Assembly: GCA_947475525.1 (NCBI GenBank)
Contig: CANJMI010000008.1
Location: 1 to 64,000 of the forward strand
DNA: 64,000 nucleotides
DNA from: Polyangiaceae bacterium
GTDB lineage: Bacteria; Myxococcota_A; Polyangia; Polyangiales; Polyangiaceae
Reading direction: 5' to 3'
The notes under the pieces were generated by a model. That model saw only the letters and a list, made by a program, of their open reading frames with translations. It had not been told where the DNA came from and ran no database searches. Positions 51,584 through 60,643 of the stretch are shown here, in pieces. Each line of letters begins with the position of its first letter. Position 1 is the stretch's first letter. The translations under genes and the position numbers were made by a program.

Positions 51584-53557
51584 ATGCAACTCGAGTCCGT
51601 CTTCAATCCGCTGAACCTCGACCTCGACGCCGCCGACCGATTCGACGTGCGCTCGGCCACCATCGAAGATGGCCTGTCGTCGTTGTTCACCGTTCGCCTC
51701 GTCGCGCTGTCCACGAACCCGGCCGTCGACTTCGAATCCGTCATCGGCCGCAACGCGACCTTCTCGATCGCCACGGCGAACCCGGCAAGCGCCGCGTTGC
51801 CGTCGCGCTGGAGCGGCCTCATCTCGGAGATAAACCAACTTCGCTCCGAAGACACCGGCCTCTCGACGTACGAGCTGCACCTCGCCCCGCGCCTCTGGCT
51901 CCTCACGCGACGCTCGAACTGCCGGGTCTTCCAGCAACTGAGCGATCTCGACATCGCTCAGACGATCCTCGAGGAGTGGGGCATCCGCGTCGAGGTCTGC
52001 GTGGCGCAACGTGGCAAGCCGCGCAAGTGCCGCGTTCAATACCAAGAGACCGATCACGCGTTCGTCTCGCGCCTGCTCGAGGCGGCTGGAATCACGTATT
52101 TTTTTCGCCGCACCGCCGACGGTTCCGTCCTCGTGCTGTCCGACGCTCCGGAGAGCGGCACGCGGCGCGCACTGCCTCTCGTGCACGTCAACGAACCCTT
52201 CGGCGGCGATCGCCTTTGGGCGACCGAGTTCTCGGCCTCACGCCGGGTGCGCTCGGGCAAGCTCACCTTCGCCGACCACGATCACCGTTTGCCGAATCGG
52301 CCACTGCTCGCACAAAGCGAGGCGCGCCCCGTCGGAATCGAGAGCGAACTCGAGCAATTTCATTACTCGCCCGGGGCCTTTCGCTTCGGGAGCAAAGGCT
52401 CGAACGACACCCCACTCGCCGACGACCGCGGCCGAACGCGCACCGATCCCGACGAGGCGCGACGCATCGCCGACCAAGCTGCAGCGTCGATGGTGGCTCG
52501 CACGCGCGACTTCGCGTTCACCTCGAACGCGCTCGACCTCGGAGCGGCCACGGTGCTGAAGGTGGTCGACCACTCGCTCGCAGAGCGCGACGGCGAGCTT
52601 TTGATCACCCATGTGACGGTCACCGCAACGCACGACGACGAACCACGCGTGAGGTGCCGAGCGGTCAGCGCCGAAGCCCATTTCGCGCCCGACGCAAAGA
52701 CGCCGACGCCTGCACTTCACGGCATCCAAATGGCAACCGTCGTTGGTCCCGCGGGGGAGGTTATCCACTGCGATGAATTCGGCCGCGTGCGGGTCCAGTT
52801 CCACTGGGACCGCTACGGAAACATGGACGAACTAAGCTCGTGCTGGGTGCCCGTGAACCAAGCGTGGGCAGGTGACGGCCTAGGCTCACTCAATCTCCCG
52901 CGTGTCGGACAAGAGGTGATCGTCAGTTTCCTCGGGGGCAATCCAGAGGAGCCGATCATCGTCGGCCGCACGTTCACCAACATGCTTCGGCCGCCCTTCT
53001 CACTGCCGGCGAACAAGACGCAGAACGGCTTCAAGAGCGCCTCGGTACCGGCGACGGGCGGCTACAACGAGCTCATGTTCGAGGACATGGCGGGCAGCGA
53101 ACTTTTGCGACTGCGCGCCGAGAAGGACATGGCGACGCGGGTGAACCACGACCACGCGCTCTCGGTCGGACGAAACCGCAACGCCGTGATCGACGTCGAC
53201 GACTCGGAGTCCATCGGCGGGAGTCAAAAGAAGAGCGTCGCGGGCAACAAGATCCAGAACGTGCTCGGCCAGCTTCTCTCGACCATCGGCCAAGATCAAC
53301 TGACGAGCGTGCTCGGAAACTTGCTCAGCATGGCCGGCGGCGATCGCGTTCTCGCGACGACCGGAGCCGCAACGCACGACGCGCTCACGCACCGACTGAC
53401 GAGCCAGACGGGAACGACGATCACGTGCGGGCAATCGATGATTCACATCGGCCCCGACTCGATCGTGATTCAGTCGCCGAAAGTCCTCCTGAATCCCGGG
53501 GAAGACATCGCGGCGAGCGTCGCGCTTGGCGACGGCATTCCTGGAATGGCTTCGTAA
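51584..53557 (+). CDS. vgrG: type VI secretion spike protein VgrG (TssI)
   Basis: VgrG trimers form the spike of the T6SS tube. The 657-residue protein has the gp27-like N-terminal part (LSTYELHLAPRLWLLTRRSNCRVFQ), the gp5 OB-fold linker EFGRVRVQFHWDRYG, the CWVPVNQAWAGDGLGSLNLPRVGQEVIVSFLGGNPEEPIIVG block (in parts: CWVPVNQAWAGDG, PRVGQEVIVSFLGG) and a beta-helix C-terminus with GQSMIHIGPDSIVIQSP. Length is typical and there is no extra C-terminal effector domain. The following four genes form a compact cargo module with it. Confidence 0.93.
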   Translation: MQLESVFNPLNLDLDAADRFDVRSATIEDGLSSLFTVRLVALSTNPAVDFESVIGRNATFSIATANPASAALPSRWSGLISEINQLRSEDTGLSTYELHLAPRLWLLTRRSNCRVFQQLSDLDIAQTILEEWGIRVEVCVAQRGKPRKCRVQYQETDHAFVSRLLEAAGITYFFRRTADGSVLVLSDAPESGTRRALPLVHVNEPFGGDRLWATEFSASRRVRSGKLTFADHDHRLPNRPLLAQSEARPVGIESELEQFHYSPGAFRFGSKGSNDTPLADDRGRTRTDPDEARRIADQAAASMVARTRDFAFTSNALDLGAATVLKVVDHSLAERDGELLITHVTVTATHDDEPRVRCRAVSAEAHFAPDAKTPTPALHGIQMATVVGPAGEVIHCDEFGRVRVQFHWDRYGNMDELSSCWVPVNQAWAGDGLGSLNLPRVGQEVIVSFLGGNPEEPIIVGRTFTNMLRPPFSLPANKTQNGFKSASVPATGGYNELMFEDMAGSELLRLRAEKDMATRVNHDHALSVGRNRNAVIDVDDSESIGGSQKKSVAGNKIQNVLGQLLSTIGQDQLTSVLGNLLSMAGGDRVLATTGAATHDALTHRLTSQTGTTITCGQSMIHIGPDSIVIQSPKVLLNPGEDIAASVALGDGIPGMAS

Positions 53558-53567
53558 GCACGACCCC

Positions 53568-54500
53568 ATGAAACTCCTACGAGCTATCTTTCTCGGAGTG
53601 CGTGGTGTCCCAGAAGGCACTTACGAATTCGCCAATACGACAAACGGAAAACCGCACGACGTCATCGTCATCACGGGACCCGAAGCCTCGGGCAAGACGC
53701 GTTTTCTCGAAGCGCTGCTCGCGACGAAGGAGGCTGTCGGCGGTTACGGTCCACCGAGTCCCGGGGCCACGTGGCTCACCCCAAACGGGACGCTCGCCAA
53801 GGTGGTCTTGTCGTTCGCGCTCTCCGACGAAGAACGCGCGTACGTCGGGACCTCGCAAGCGGTCGTGGACGGCGAAGCCACCTTCATCGGGGATCGCGTG
53901 CGCCGTGACGCCGACGAGGGGCTTGTCGCTTTGCTCGCGCGCTACGAGCACGGCCACGCGACGGGCAAAGTCGAGTACTTTCCCGCGTCGCGACGCCTCT
54001 CGCCACTCGGTCCCTTCCACGGCACGGGAGAACTCGAGCAACGCATGGTGCGCGCAACCAAAGAGCCCACGAAATATGGGTTCGTCGTGCGTTTTCTGCG
54101 CGAGCTACCCTTTCGCGCGGCCGACCGCTCGGCCTTCGCCGCGCTGCTCCAAAGCCTCTCACCGACGTGCCGCTACCTCGAAGGTGAGCCGGCGACCGGC
54201 CTTCCGCGTTGCTTCTCGAGCCGAGGCATTGGCCCTGTGTTGGCGAGCGAGCTCTCGGAGACGGAACAGCATGCCGTACTGCTTGCCGCGACGGCCGTGA
54301 CCATCGGGCTCTCGCACTCGCTCATCTTGCTCGATCGGCCCGAGCTCTCGACGAGCCCCACAGGCGCAGCCGCGTTCGTGAAGGCGCTCGGTGCGCTCGG
54401 CGCGGACAACCAAGTGATCCTCGCGTCGGCTGCGACCGAAATTATCGCGGCGGTCCCGCGAGACTGCGTGCTCACGCTCGACGGGGGCGCGAGCGGATGA
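53568..54500 (+). CDS. P-loop ATPase of the T6SS module
   Basis: The 310-residue protein has Walker A GPEASGKT at residues 37-44 and a possible Walker B in LILLDRPE, where the usual Glu following Asp is replaced by Arg-Pro-Glu. The middle carries FFPASRRLSPLGPFHG-like segments. It resembles AAA_21/ABC-type ATPases, not ClpV (TssH), which is much larger. The ATG at 53568 follows the vgrG stop by 10 bases; it ends ATGA-overlapping the DUF1795 gene. A role in loading or regulating cargo is an inference from position only. Confidence 0.65.
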   Translation: MKLLRAIFLGVRGVPEGTYEFANTTNGKPHDVIVITGPEASGKTRFLEALLATKEAVGGYGPPSPGATWLTPNGTLAKVVLSFALSDEERAYVGTSQAVVDGEATFIGDRVRRDADEGLVALLARYEHGHATGKVEYFPASRRLSPLGPFHGTGELEQRMVRATKEPTKYGFVVRFLRELPFRAADRSAFAALLQSLSPTCRYLEGEPATGLPRCFSSRGIGPVLASELSETEQHAVLLAATAVTIGLSHSLILLDRPELSTSPTGAAAFVKALGALGADNQVILASAATEIIAAVPRDCVLTLDGGASG

Positions 54501-54928
54501 CGACCTACCACACGAACGAAGGAAGCTTCGAGCTGCCGGAAGTAGGCTTCGCGGATCGCACGGTGCACCTCTTCGAAGTGCCGCTCGACGAAGGCGGCGA
54601 GCTCGCCTTTATCGTCTGCCGCACCCCGATGCCCGAAGGTAAAAGCCTGCGCGAGGTCGTCTTGGCGCACGTCGCCCACGAGGCCAAACAGCTCGGCGGC
54701 TTCAAGATCCTCGCCGAGGAGGAGCGCACTTGGGCGGGCGTGCCGGCACTCGAAGTCGCTTCGCGTTGGCGCAGCGAAGGGGCGGTGGTCTACCAGCGGC
54801 AAGCGCATCTAGCAGCAAACGGCCTATGGATCCTGTTCGGACTGAACGCGCCGCTCGAAGCACGCGCAGCCGGTGACGCCATCTTGGACCGCGTGCTTTC
54901 GAGCTTCCGCCTGCACGACGGACCCTGA
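54497..54928 (+). CDS. DUF1795 (Eag/DcrB-type) T6SS effector chaperone
   Basis: The 143-residue protein has the DUF1795 pattern: TNEGSFELPEVGFADRTVHL, then FIVCRTPMPEGKSL, then RDRVLSSFRL at the end, a fold of about 140 residues. In T6SS loci, Eag proteins of this family bind and stabilise the effector that follows, especially those with transmembrane and PAAR parts. The ATG overlaps the ATPase stop, and the putative effector starts 19 bases later, the typical chaperone-effector order. The assignment is family plus context. Confidence 0.78.
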   Translation: MTTYHTNEGSFELPEVGFADRTVHLFEVPLDEGGELAFIVCRTPMPEGKSLREVVLAHVAHEAKQLGGFKILAEEERTWAGVPALEVASRWRSEGAVVYQRQAHLAANGLWILFGLNAPLEARAAGDAILDRVLSSFRLHDGP

Positions 54929-54947
54929 ACCGAAAGCGAAGAACACG

Positions 54948-56222
54948 ATGGGTATGTTCGACAATAAACGCGGCAGTTCTCCGAAACCGAAGGCGGCACC
55001 GAAGGCGGCGAGCAAACCCGCGCCGAAAGCCGCCCAGCCGAAAGCTGCCCAGCCGAAAGCCGCCAAGTCGAACGGAACTGGCAAATCGTACAGCGCGGCC
55101 GTCTGCGGCGATGGCATCACGGTCGCTCACTTTGAAGAGCTGTCTCACGCACAGTGGCAGCAACAGAAGGGCAATGAGAAAAAGACGCTCCAAGATTGGC
55201 GCGACGCCGTCGTCGACGCGCTCGGCGACGCAAAAAAAGGAGACTCGACGCTCAAGTACAAGGGCGTGGACAGCATCTCCGCGGACCAAGCGAGCCGCTT
55301 TCACAAAGTGGCCGACGCCTTCACCAATGCGAAGACCCAGCAATCGAACTACACGAGCTCCGCTGCGATGGAGAGTCTGCTCGGCGGCAAAGTGAAAGGC
55401 CTGCACCAATTCGGCAACGTCGACAGCGCCGGTAAATGGGTGAACTACTACCCGACGTACCGCATGCCGATGTGGATGTACCTGAAGAAGAAGGGGCTCG
55501 CGTACGAGGGATTCTGGCAACCCGAAACGACCGCGTCGTTCGTCGACGCAAAGGGAAAGACCGTTTACGTCGACCCAACGGAGATATCCTATCTCGTGTC
55601 GAATGCCGGCCCGGTCGGTTCGTTCGTCAAGCTCACGGCGCCGAACGGCAAGAGCACGTACGCGCGGATCCTCGAGCGTGGGACATCAGAAGCCGAAGTC
55701 AGCCTCAAAGCTTGGTGGAATCTCGGGTACGCGAACGCGACCCCAAACCAAGCCCCGACCAGCAAGCTTGTGGTCGAGACCTTCGACGGCTCGGGAGCGT
55801 TGCCGAAAAAAGGCACCCGCACGGTGTCCGAGTATGGCCTCACCGATGATGAGATCCAGCGAGCCGGCAAGCTCATCGACGACAAGAAAGTGAAGAGCAT
55901 CACCTCGCGCAAAGACCTCGAAGCGGCCGAGCGGAAGAACGCGCCGCCGCAGCAAGCGCCTGCCACGTCTGCCGGGGGGTCACGGCTCGAGAAAGGGTTT
56001 CCGACGATCGGCCTCGGCATGGCGATGCGCCGCGTGGGGTATGCGTCGCCGGATTGCTTGCACGACGGCGGGGGTTACGTGTGCGAAGGAAGCGCGTCGG
56101 TGTTCGTCGGTAAATTCCCGTTCGCGCGCATCGGAGACGCGACGAGCGACGGGCTCGAAGTGATCACGGGCGATGACGGCGTGTACGTGGGAGGCTCGCC
56201 GACCTCGGCGACGCTGCAATGA
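54948..56222 (+). CDS. putative T6SS effector with a C-terminal PAAR-like domain
   Basis: The 424-residue protein has a Lys/Ala/Pro-rich tail (residues 10-40, KPKAAPKAASKPAPK) and a helical region at 45-150. A beta-rich domain at about 155-285 contains VDPTEISYLVSNAGPVGS, then NGKSTYARILERG and SLKAWWNLGYANA. A linker follows, then a PAAR-like domain at 352-424 (GKFPFARIGDATSDG, EVITGDDGVYVGG). The mid domain vaguely resembles GH75-type or DPBB hydrolases (NGK, then E-SL), but this is a weak reading. It should sit at the tip of the VgrG spike. No immunity gene is recognised. Confidence 0.62.
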   Translation: MGMFDNKRGSSPKPKAAPKAASKPAPKAAQPKAAQPKAAKSNGTGKSYSAAVCGDGITVAHFEELSHAQWQQQKGNEKKTLQDWRDAVVDALGDAKKGDSTLKYKGVDSISADQASRFHKVADAFTNAKTQQSNYTSSAAMESLLGGKVKGLHQFGNVDSAGKWVNYYPTYRMPMWMYLKKKGLAYEGFWQPETTASFVDAKGKTVYVDPTEISYLVSNAGPVGSFVKLTAPNGKSTYARILERGTSEAEVSLKAWWNLGYANATPNQAPTSKLVVETFDGSGALPKKGTRTVSEYGLTDDEIQRAGKLIDDKKVKSITSRKDLEAAERKNAPPQQAPATSAGGSRLEKGFPTIGLGMAMRRVGYASPDCLHDGGGYVCEGSASVFVGKFPFARIGDATSDGLEVITGDDGVYVGGSPTSATLQ

Positions 56223-58174
56223 CGAGTCGCGTCGTCGTGAGTACGCGCGGGCCGCTCGCCGTGGGTTCGGTGTTGTTCCGTGACCTTCGTGGGCAATCCG
56301 TTTGCACCGTCGTCGCAAAAGCGACCTACCGCCTCACACCCGGGCTGGTGGAGCCGACAGCGGAGCCCTTGCCTCTTCAGGCCACGGACCTGCACTGGGA
56401 TGACGACCCGACGCGCGGCGTTCAGATCCCGAGCGACATGGCCCCTTTCAAAGACGCACCCGAAGTGGTCTTGATCGGAGCCGCCTTCGCACCGAACGGT
56501 CAGGTCCTCACGAGCGTGAATGCTCGGCTCGTCGTCGCCGCGGTCGACAAGACAATCGAAGCGCACGGCCCGCGTTTTCTCATGCCGTCGGACGAACTCG
56601 GCCCGGTTCCAGTGTCTTCGCGCCGCCGCTCGGGAGGCCTGCGTCCCACCGATCGCGCATGGCTCGATGCTCCCGCAGACCTGCCGCTGCCCAATGAATT
56701 TCCGGTGCGCTACTTTCAGTCCGCTCCAACGGACCAGCGGCTCGGACGGCCACTCGAGCGCAATGAGCGAATCGAGCTCGAACATCTCCACCAACAACAC
56801 CCGCGGCTCGCGATGAACCTCGGTGGCCTCGAACCCTACGCCATCGTACCGGGCCGAGCGGAAGCGTTGCGTCTGCGCGGTGATTTGCTGCTAATCGACA
56901 CCGAACGGGCCGTGTGCACGCTGACGTTTCGCGGCCACGTCGTGATGACGGACGCGACCGAGGCGCTCCATGTGGAGGTCGTCTCCAACCTGCCCGTAAC
57001 CTTGCACGTTGCCGACAAGAACGAGGCGGGGACGTTGTCACATGGGGGCGCTGAGCGTGCGACCGGAAGGCTCTCGGAGGACCCGCTCGAGACGACCTCC
57101 TTCAGCTGCGACGATGGCAGCGGCGACATGCTTCCCTTCATCCCGAGAGTCGACTCGAGGCCGTCTATGCATGCGCCGCCGGCCCCGGTGAGTTGGACCG
57201 GGGTGCTCGCGGGCGCGCTCGCAGGGTCAGCGGCGGACTCGAGTCCGTCAACGAGTCCACTCGCCTCAAACGGAGCACTCGCCCAAGCGGCTATCGGCAA
57301 GCCGCAGTCGCTCCTCGCGGGCTTGCGCGTTGGCGACGCGATGAAGGCGGCGGCAGCGGCGGCGCCCATCGATGCATCGGACGCTCCGCTGCGAGCGGTG
57401 CGGCGACACTCCGTCGTGGATCTCGTGAGCTTCGAGCCGACCACGGCGGCACGACTGCGCGAATTGAAACGGCTTCATCCCGTTTTCGCTACGGCGAGAA
57501 AACCGAGAGGACCGCTTCAACCCGACGAACCCCAGCGTCCCGCGGTCGATCCCGATCGCGACACGGTGCTTCGCGCGCTCTCGTGCGGGGAGCCTCAAAC
57601 CGCGGCGGAACTCCGACGGGCGCTCACCGCGAGCCTCGATGATTTGTCGGACCTCGAGCCGCCGCTCATCCTGTGCGCGGGCGAGCTAAGCCCCTCTTTC
57701 GATGAGCTCGAAGCCTTGCGCGCGACGGTGGCTGTCGCAGCATCGGTCGCCGGTACCGACAAACGCGTGCTCGAGACTGTGGCCGTCGCGGTGGAGGCGC
57801 TCGCTGCGTCACTTCCACCGTCGCCCGAAACACTCCGCAATCTCGCACGGCAGATCGAGACCGCGAGCACGACGCTTGCCATCGCGCCGCGCTTCATCGC
57901 CACCCATGTAGAACGCGTTCTAATCGAGGGGCGCAAGTACAAACGCCGCACGCTTTTTGGCAGTCCGCGCATTCGCGCCGAGCTCACGCTGCCGAGTGCG
58001 GAAGTCTTTCCACTTTACCTGTCGAATCACGTCGCCGACTTTCTTCCTCTCCTCCAATCCTTCCCGGTCGTCGTCGTGTGCGAGGTCCGCCCGCGTGAGG
58101 ATCTCGCCGAGGCGATCCCGGAGGCGCTCCTGTGCGTTGCGCTCGGTCGAGTTCTTCGCGGAAAACCTAGCTGA
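56219..58174 (+). CDS. DUF2169-domain T6SS-associated protein
   Basis: The 651-residue protein has the DUF2169 signature in its first 280 residues: the VVAKATYRLTPG start, LHWDDDPTRGVQIPSDMAPFK, and PRLAMNLGGLEPYAIV later, with multiple beta strands. The C-terminal half is largely helical, with no known domain. DUF2169 proteins commonly lie beside VgrG and PAAR effectors and are thought to help load the cargo on the spike. It overlaps the PAAR gene by ATGA. A 14-bp palindrome lies inside (57909-57922). Confidence 0.85.
   Translation: MTSRVVVSTRGPLAVGSVLFRDLRGQSVCTVVAKATYRLTPGLVEPTAEPLPLQATDLHWDDDPTRGVQIPSDMAPFKDAPEVVLIGAAFAPNGQVLTSVNARLVVAAVDKTIEAHGPRFLMPSDELGPVPVSSRRRSGGLRPTDRAWLDAPADLPLPNEFPVRYFQSAPTDQRLGRPLERNERIELEHLHQQHPRLAMNLGGLEPYAIVPGRAEALRLRGDLLLIDTERAVCTLTFRGHVVMTDATEALHVEVVSNLPVTLHVADKNEAGTLSHGGAERATGRLSEDPLETTSFSCDDGSGDMLPFIPRVDSRPSMHAPPAPVSWTGVLAGALAGSAADSSPSTSPLASNGALAQAAIGKPQSLLAGLRVGDAMKAAAAAAPIDASDAPLRAVRRHSVVDLVSFEPTTAARLRELKRLHPVFATARKPRGPLQPDEPQRPAVDPDRDTVLRALSCGEPQTAAELRRALTASLDDLSDLEPPLILCAGELSPSFDELEALRATVAVAASVAGTDKRVLETVAVAVEALAASLPPSPETLRNLARQIETASTTLAIAPRFIATHVERVLIEGRKYKRRTLFGSPRIRAELTLPSAEVFPLYLSNHVADFLPLLQSFPVVVVCEVRPREDLAEAIPEALLCVALGRVLRGKPS
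57909..57922. repeat. 14-bp perfect palindrome, copy 2
   Basis: TAGAACGCGTTCTA again, in frame to code V-E-R-V-L with the same codons GTA-GAA-CGC-GTT-CTA as at 41618-41631. In a genome this GC-rich, GTA and CTA are uncommon codons, so the identity may reflect selection on the DNA. Confidence 0.85.
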
Positions 58175-58208
58175 CGCGAGGGCCGGGCAGCGGTAAACGC
58201 TGTGCCGC

Positions 58209-60641
58209 ATGTCTTACGACCACCGGAGCATCGAAGCGCACTGGCAACGCTACTGGGACGAGAACGACACCTTCCGCGCCCGACGCCGTGAAGGCCGCCC
58301 GAAGCTCTACATCCTCGACATGTTTCCGTACCCGTCGGGGGCGGGGCTGCACGTCGGCCACCCCGAGGGCTACACCGCGACCGACATCGTGGCGCGCTAC
58401 TCGCGCATGAAGGACATCGACGTTCTGCACCCGATGGGCTGGGACGCCTTCGGACTGCCAGCGGAGCAGTACGCGATCCAGACGGGGACGCACCCGGCGG
58501 TCACGACGCAGAACAACATCGCCACCTTCAAGCGTCAGTTGAAGAGCTTGGGTTTCAGCTACGACTGGAGCCGCGAGGTCGACACGACGGATCCGAACTA
58601 CGTGCGCTGGACGCAGTGGATTTTCTTGCAGCTCTACAAGCAGGGGCTCGCGTTCCAGGACAAGGTCACCGTCAACTGGTGCCCTGCCCTCGGAACGGTG
58701 CTCGCAAACGAAGAGGTCATCGACGGCAAGAGCGAACGCGGCAAGCACCCCGTCGAGCGACGCCCCCTCCGTCAGTGGATGCTCCGCATCACGCAGTACG
58801 CCGACCGGCTGGAGTCGGACCTCGAGGGGCTCGATTGGCCGCGTGGCACGCTGGCGATGCAGAAAGAATGGATCGGCCGCAGCGTAGGGGCGACCGTGAC
58901 CTTCCGCGTTCAAGACCACGACGCCCACTTCGAGGTGTTCACCACGCGTCCCGACACGCTCTTCGGCGCAACGTACTGCGTGCTCGCGCCCGAACACCCG
59001 CTTCTCGCGGGCCTCGTCACCGACGCGCAGCGAGCCGCGGTGACCGAGTACGCCGACCGCGCGAAGAACCGCGCCGAACGCGACCGCGCCGCGAGCAAAG
59101 ATAAAACAGGCGTTTTTACTGGTGCGTACGCGATCAATCCCGCCACCGGCAGACCGGTACCCATCTGGGTCGCGGACTACGTGCTGATCACCTACGGCAC
59201 CGGCGCCATCATGGCGGTGCCCGCCCACGACACCCGCGACTGGGAGTTCGCCCAAGCGTTCGGTCTGCCCATCATCGAGGTCGTCAAGGGTGGCAACGTC
59301 ACGGCGGCGGCCTACACCGACAGCGAGGACGGGGAGCTCACCAACAGCGGTTTTCTCGACGGACTCCGGCCCTCCGAAGCGAAGCTCCGCATCACGGCGT
59401 GGCTCGCGGAGCAGGGCCTCGGGAGCGCCAAGGTCCAATACAAGCTGCGCGATTGGGTCTTCTCGCGCCAGCGGTACTGGGGCGAACCCATCCCGATCTA
59501 CTTCCCGGTAACGACGAGCGGCGATCCGCGAACGGACGCGCACACGGTGCACTTCGACCAGCCCATCGCCGTCGACGAGTCCGAGCTGCCACTCCGCTTG
59601 CCCGACCTCGAAGACTTCAAGCCCGGCGACGATCCAGCGGGGCCCCTCGCCCGCGCCGTCGATTGGCGCTTCTTCCAAAAAGACGGCCAGTGGTTCGCAC
59701 GCGAGACGAACACGATGCCGCAGTGGGCCGGCTCATGCTGGTACTACCTGCGCTTCATCGATCCGACGAACGCCACCGCCGGATGGTCCGCCGAAGCCGG
59801 GAGCGACTGGCTGCCGGTCGACCTTTACGTCGGTGGAGCCGAGCACGCCGTCTTGCATCTTCTCTACGCGCGCTTCTGGCACAAGGCGCTCTTCGACCTC
59901 GGCTTCGTCAAGGATCCCGAGCCGTTCAAGCGCCTCGTCCATCAGGGCCTCATCCTCGGTGAGGATGGCGAAAAGATGAGCAAATCACGAGGAAACGTGA
60001 TCAATCCCGACGACATCATTCAGGCGCACGGCTCGGACGTCGTGCGACTGTACGAGATGTTCATGGGCCCGCTCGAAGCGGTCAAGCCGTGGCAGTCGAC
60101 GCAAATCCAAGGGGTCGTCCGCTTTCGCGAACGTGCCTTCACCGTAGGCTCGCGGGCGACGACGGAAGCCATCGACGATGCCACGCGGCGCATCGTCCAC
60201 AAGACGGTAAAAAAAGTTGGCGAAGACATCGAGCGCTTGGCGTTCAACACGGCGATCAGCGCCTTGATGGTCCTCGTCAATCACCTGCAGCCGCAGGACC
60301 CTGTGCCCCGAGAAGCAGCCGAGGCGCTAGCCCTCCTCGTCGCGCCGTTCGCCCCACACCTCGGTGAAGAGCTGTGGAAGCGGCTAGGGCACGACGTCAC
60401 TCTCGCTTACGAGCCGTGGCCCACTTACGATCCGGCGCTCGCCATCGATGACACGGTCGAGCTCGGCGTCCAAGTCGGCGGCAAAACCCGCGGCACCGTG
60501 CGACTCGCGAAGAACGCGGACGCGGCGACGGCGCGGACGATTGCGGAAGCCGACGAAATCGTAGCGAGCTTCCTCGAGGGCAAAGAGGTGAAGAAGTTTA
60601 TCTACGTGCCTGGTCGCATCATCAACTTTGTCGTGGGGTGA
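58209..60641 (+). CDS. leuS: leucyl-tRNA synthetase LeuS
   Basis: LeuRS charges tRNA-Leu. The 810-residue protein has the HIGH-type PYPSGAGLHVGHPEGYTATD (residues 41-60, HVGH at 48-51), a CP1 editing domain with TRPDTLFGATYCVLAPEHP and GTGAIMAVPAHDTRDWEFA, the KMSKS loop GEDGEKMSKSRGN near residue 588, and a C-terminal anticodon-binding region. The length is slightly shorter than E. coli LeuRS (860). It is preceded by a 34-base gap from the DUF2169 gene, and the NCS1 transporter begins two bases beyond its stop. Confidence 0.97.
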   Translation: MSYDHRSIEAHWQRYWDENDTFRARRREGRPKLYILDMFPYPSGAGLHVGHPEGYTATDIVARYSRMKDIDVLHPMGWDAFGLPAEQYAIQTGTHPAVTTQNNIATFKRQLKSLGFSYDWSREVDTTDPNYVRWTQWIFLQLYKQGLAFQDKVTVNWCPALGTVLANEEVIDGKSERGKHPVERRPLRQWMLRITQYADRLESDLEGLDWPRGTLAMQKEWIGRSVGATVTFRVQDHDAHFEVFTTRPDTLFGATYCVLAPEHPLLAGLVTDAQRAAVTEYADRAKNRAERDRAASKDKTGVFTGAYAINPATGRPVPIWVADYVLITYGTGAIMAVPAHDTRDWEFAQAFGLPIIEVVKGGNVTAAAYTDSEDGELTNSGFLDGLRPSEAKLRITAWLAEQGLGSAKVQYKLRDWVFSRQRYWGEPIPIYFPVTTSGDPRTDAHTVHFDQPIAVDESELPLRLPDLEDFKPGDDPAGPLARAVDWRFFQKDGQWFARETNTMPQWAGSCWYYLRFIDPTNATAGWSAEAGSDWLPVDLYVGGAEHAVLHLLYARFWHKALFDLGFVKDPEPFKRLVHQGLILGEDGEKMSKSRGNVINPDDIIQAHGSDVVRLYEMFMGPLEAVKPWQSTQIQGVVRFRERAFTVGSRATTEAIDDATRRIVHKTVKKVGEDIERLAFNTAISALMVLVNHLQPQDPVPREAAEALALLVAPFAPHLGEELWKRLGHDVTLAYEPWPTYDPALAIDDTVELGVQVGGKTRGTVRLAKNADAATARTIAEADEIVASFLEGKEVKKFIYVPGRIINFVVG

Positions 60642-60643
60642 AC

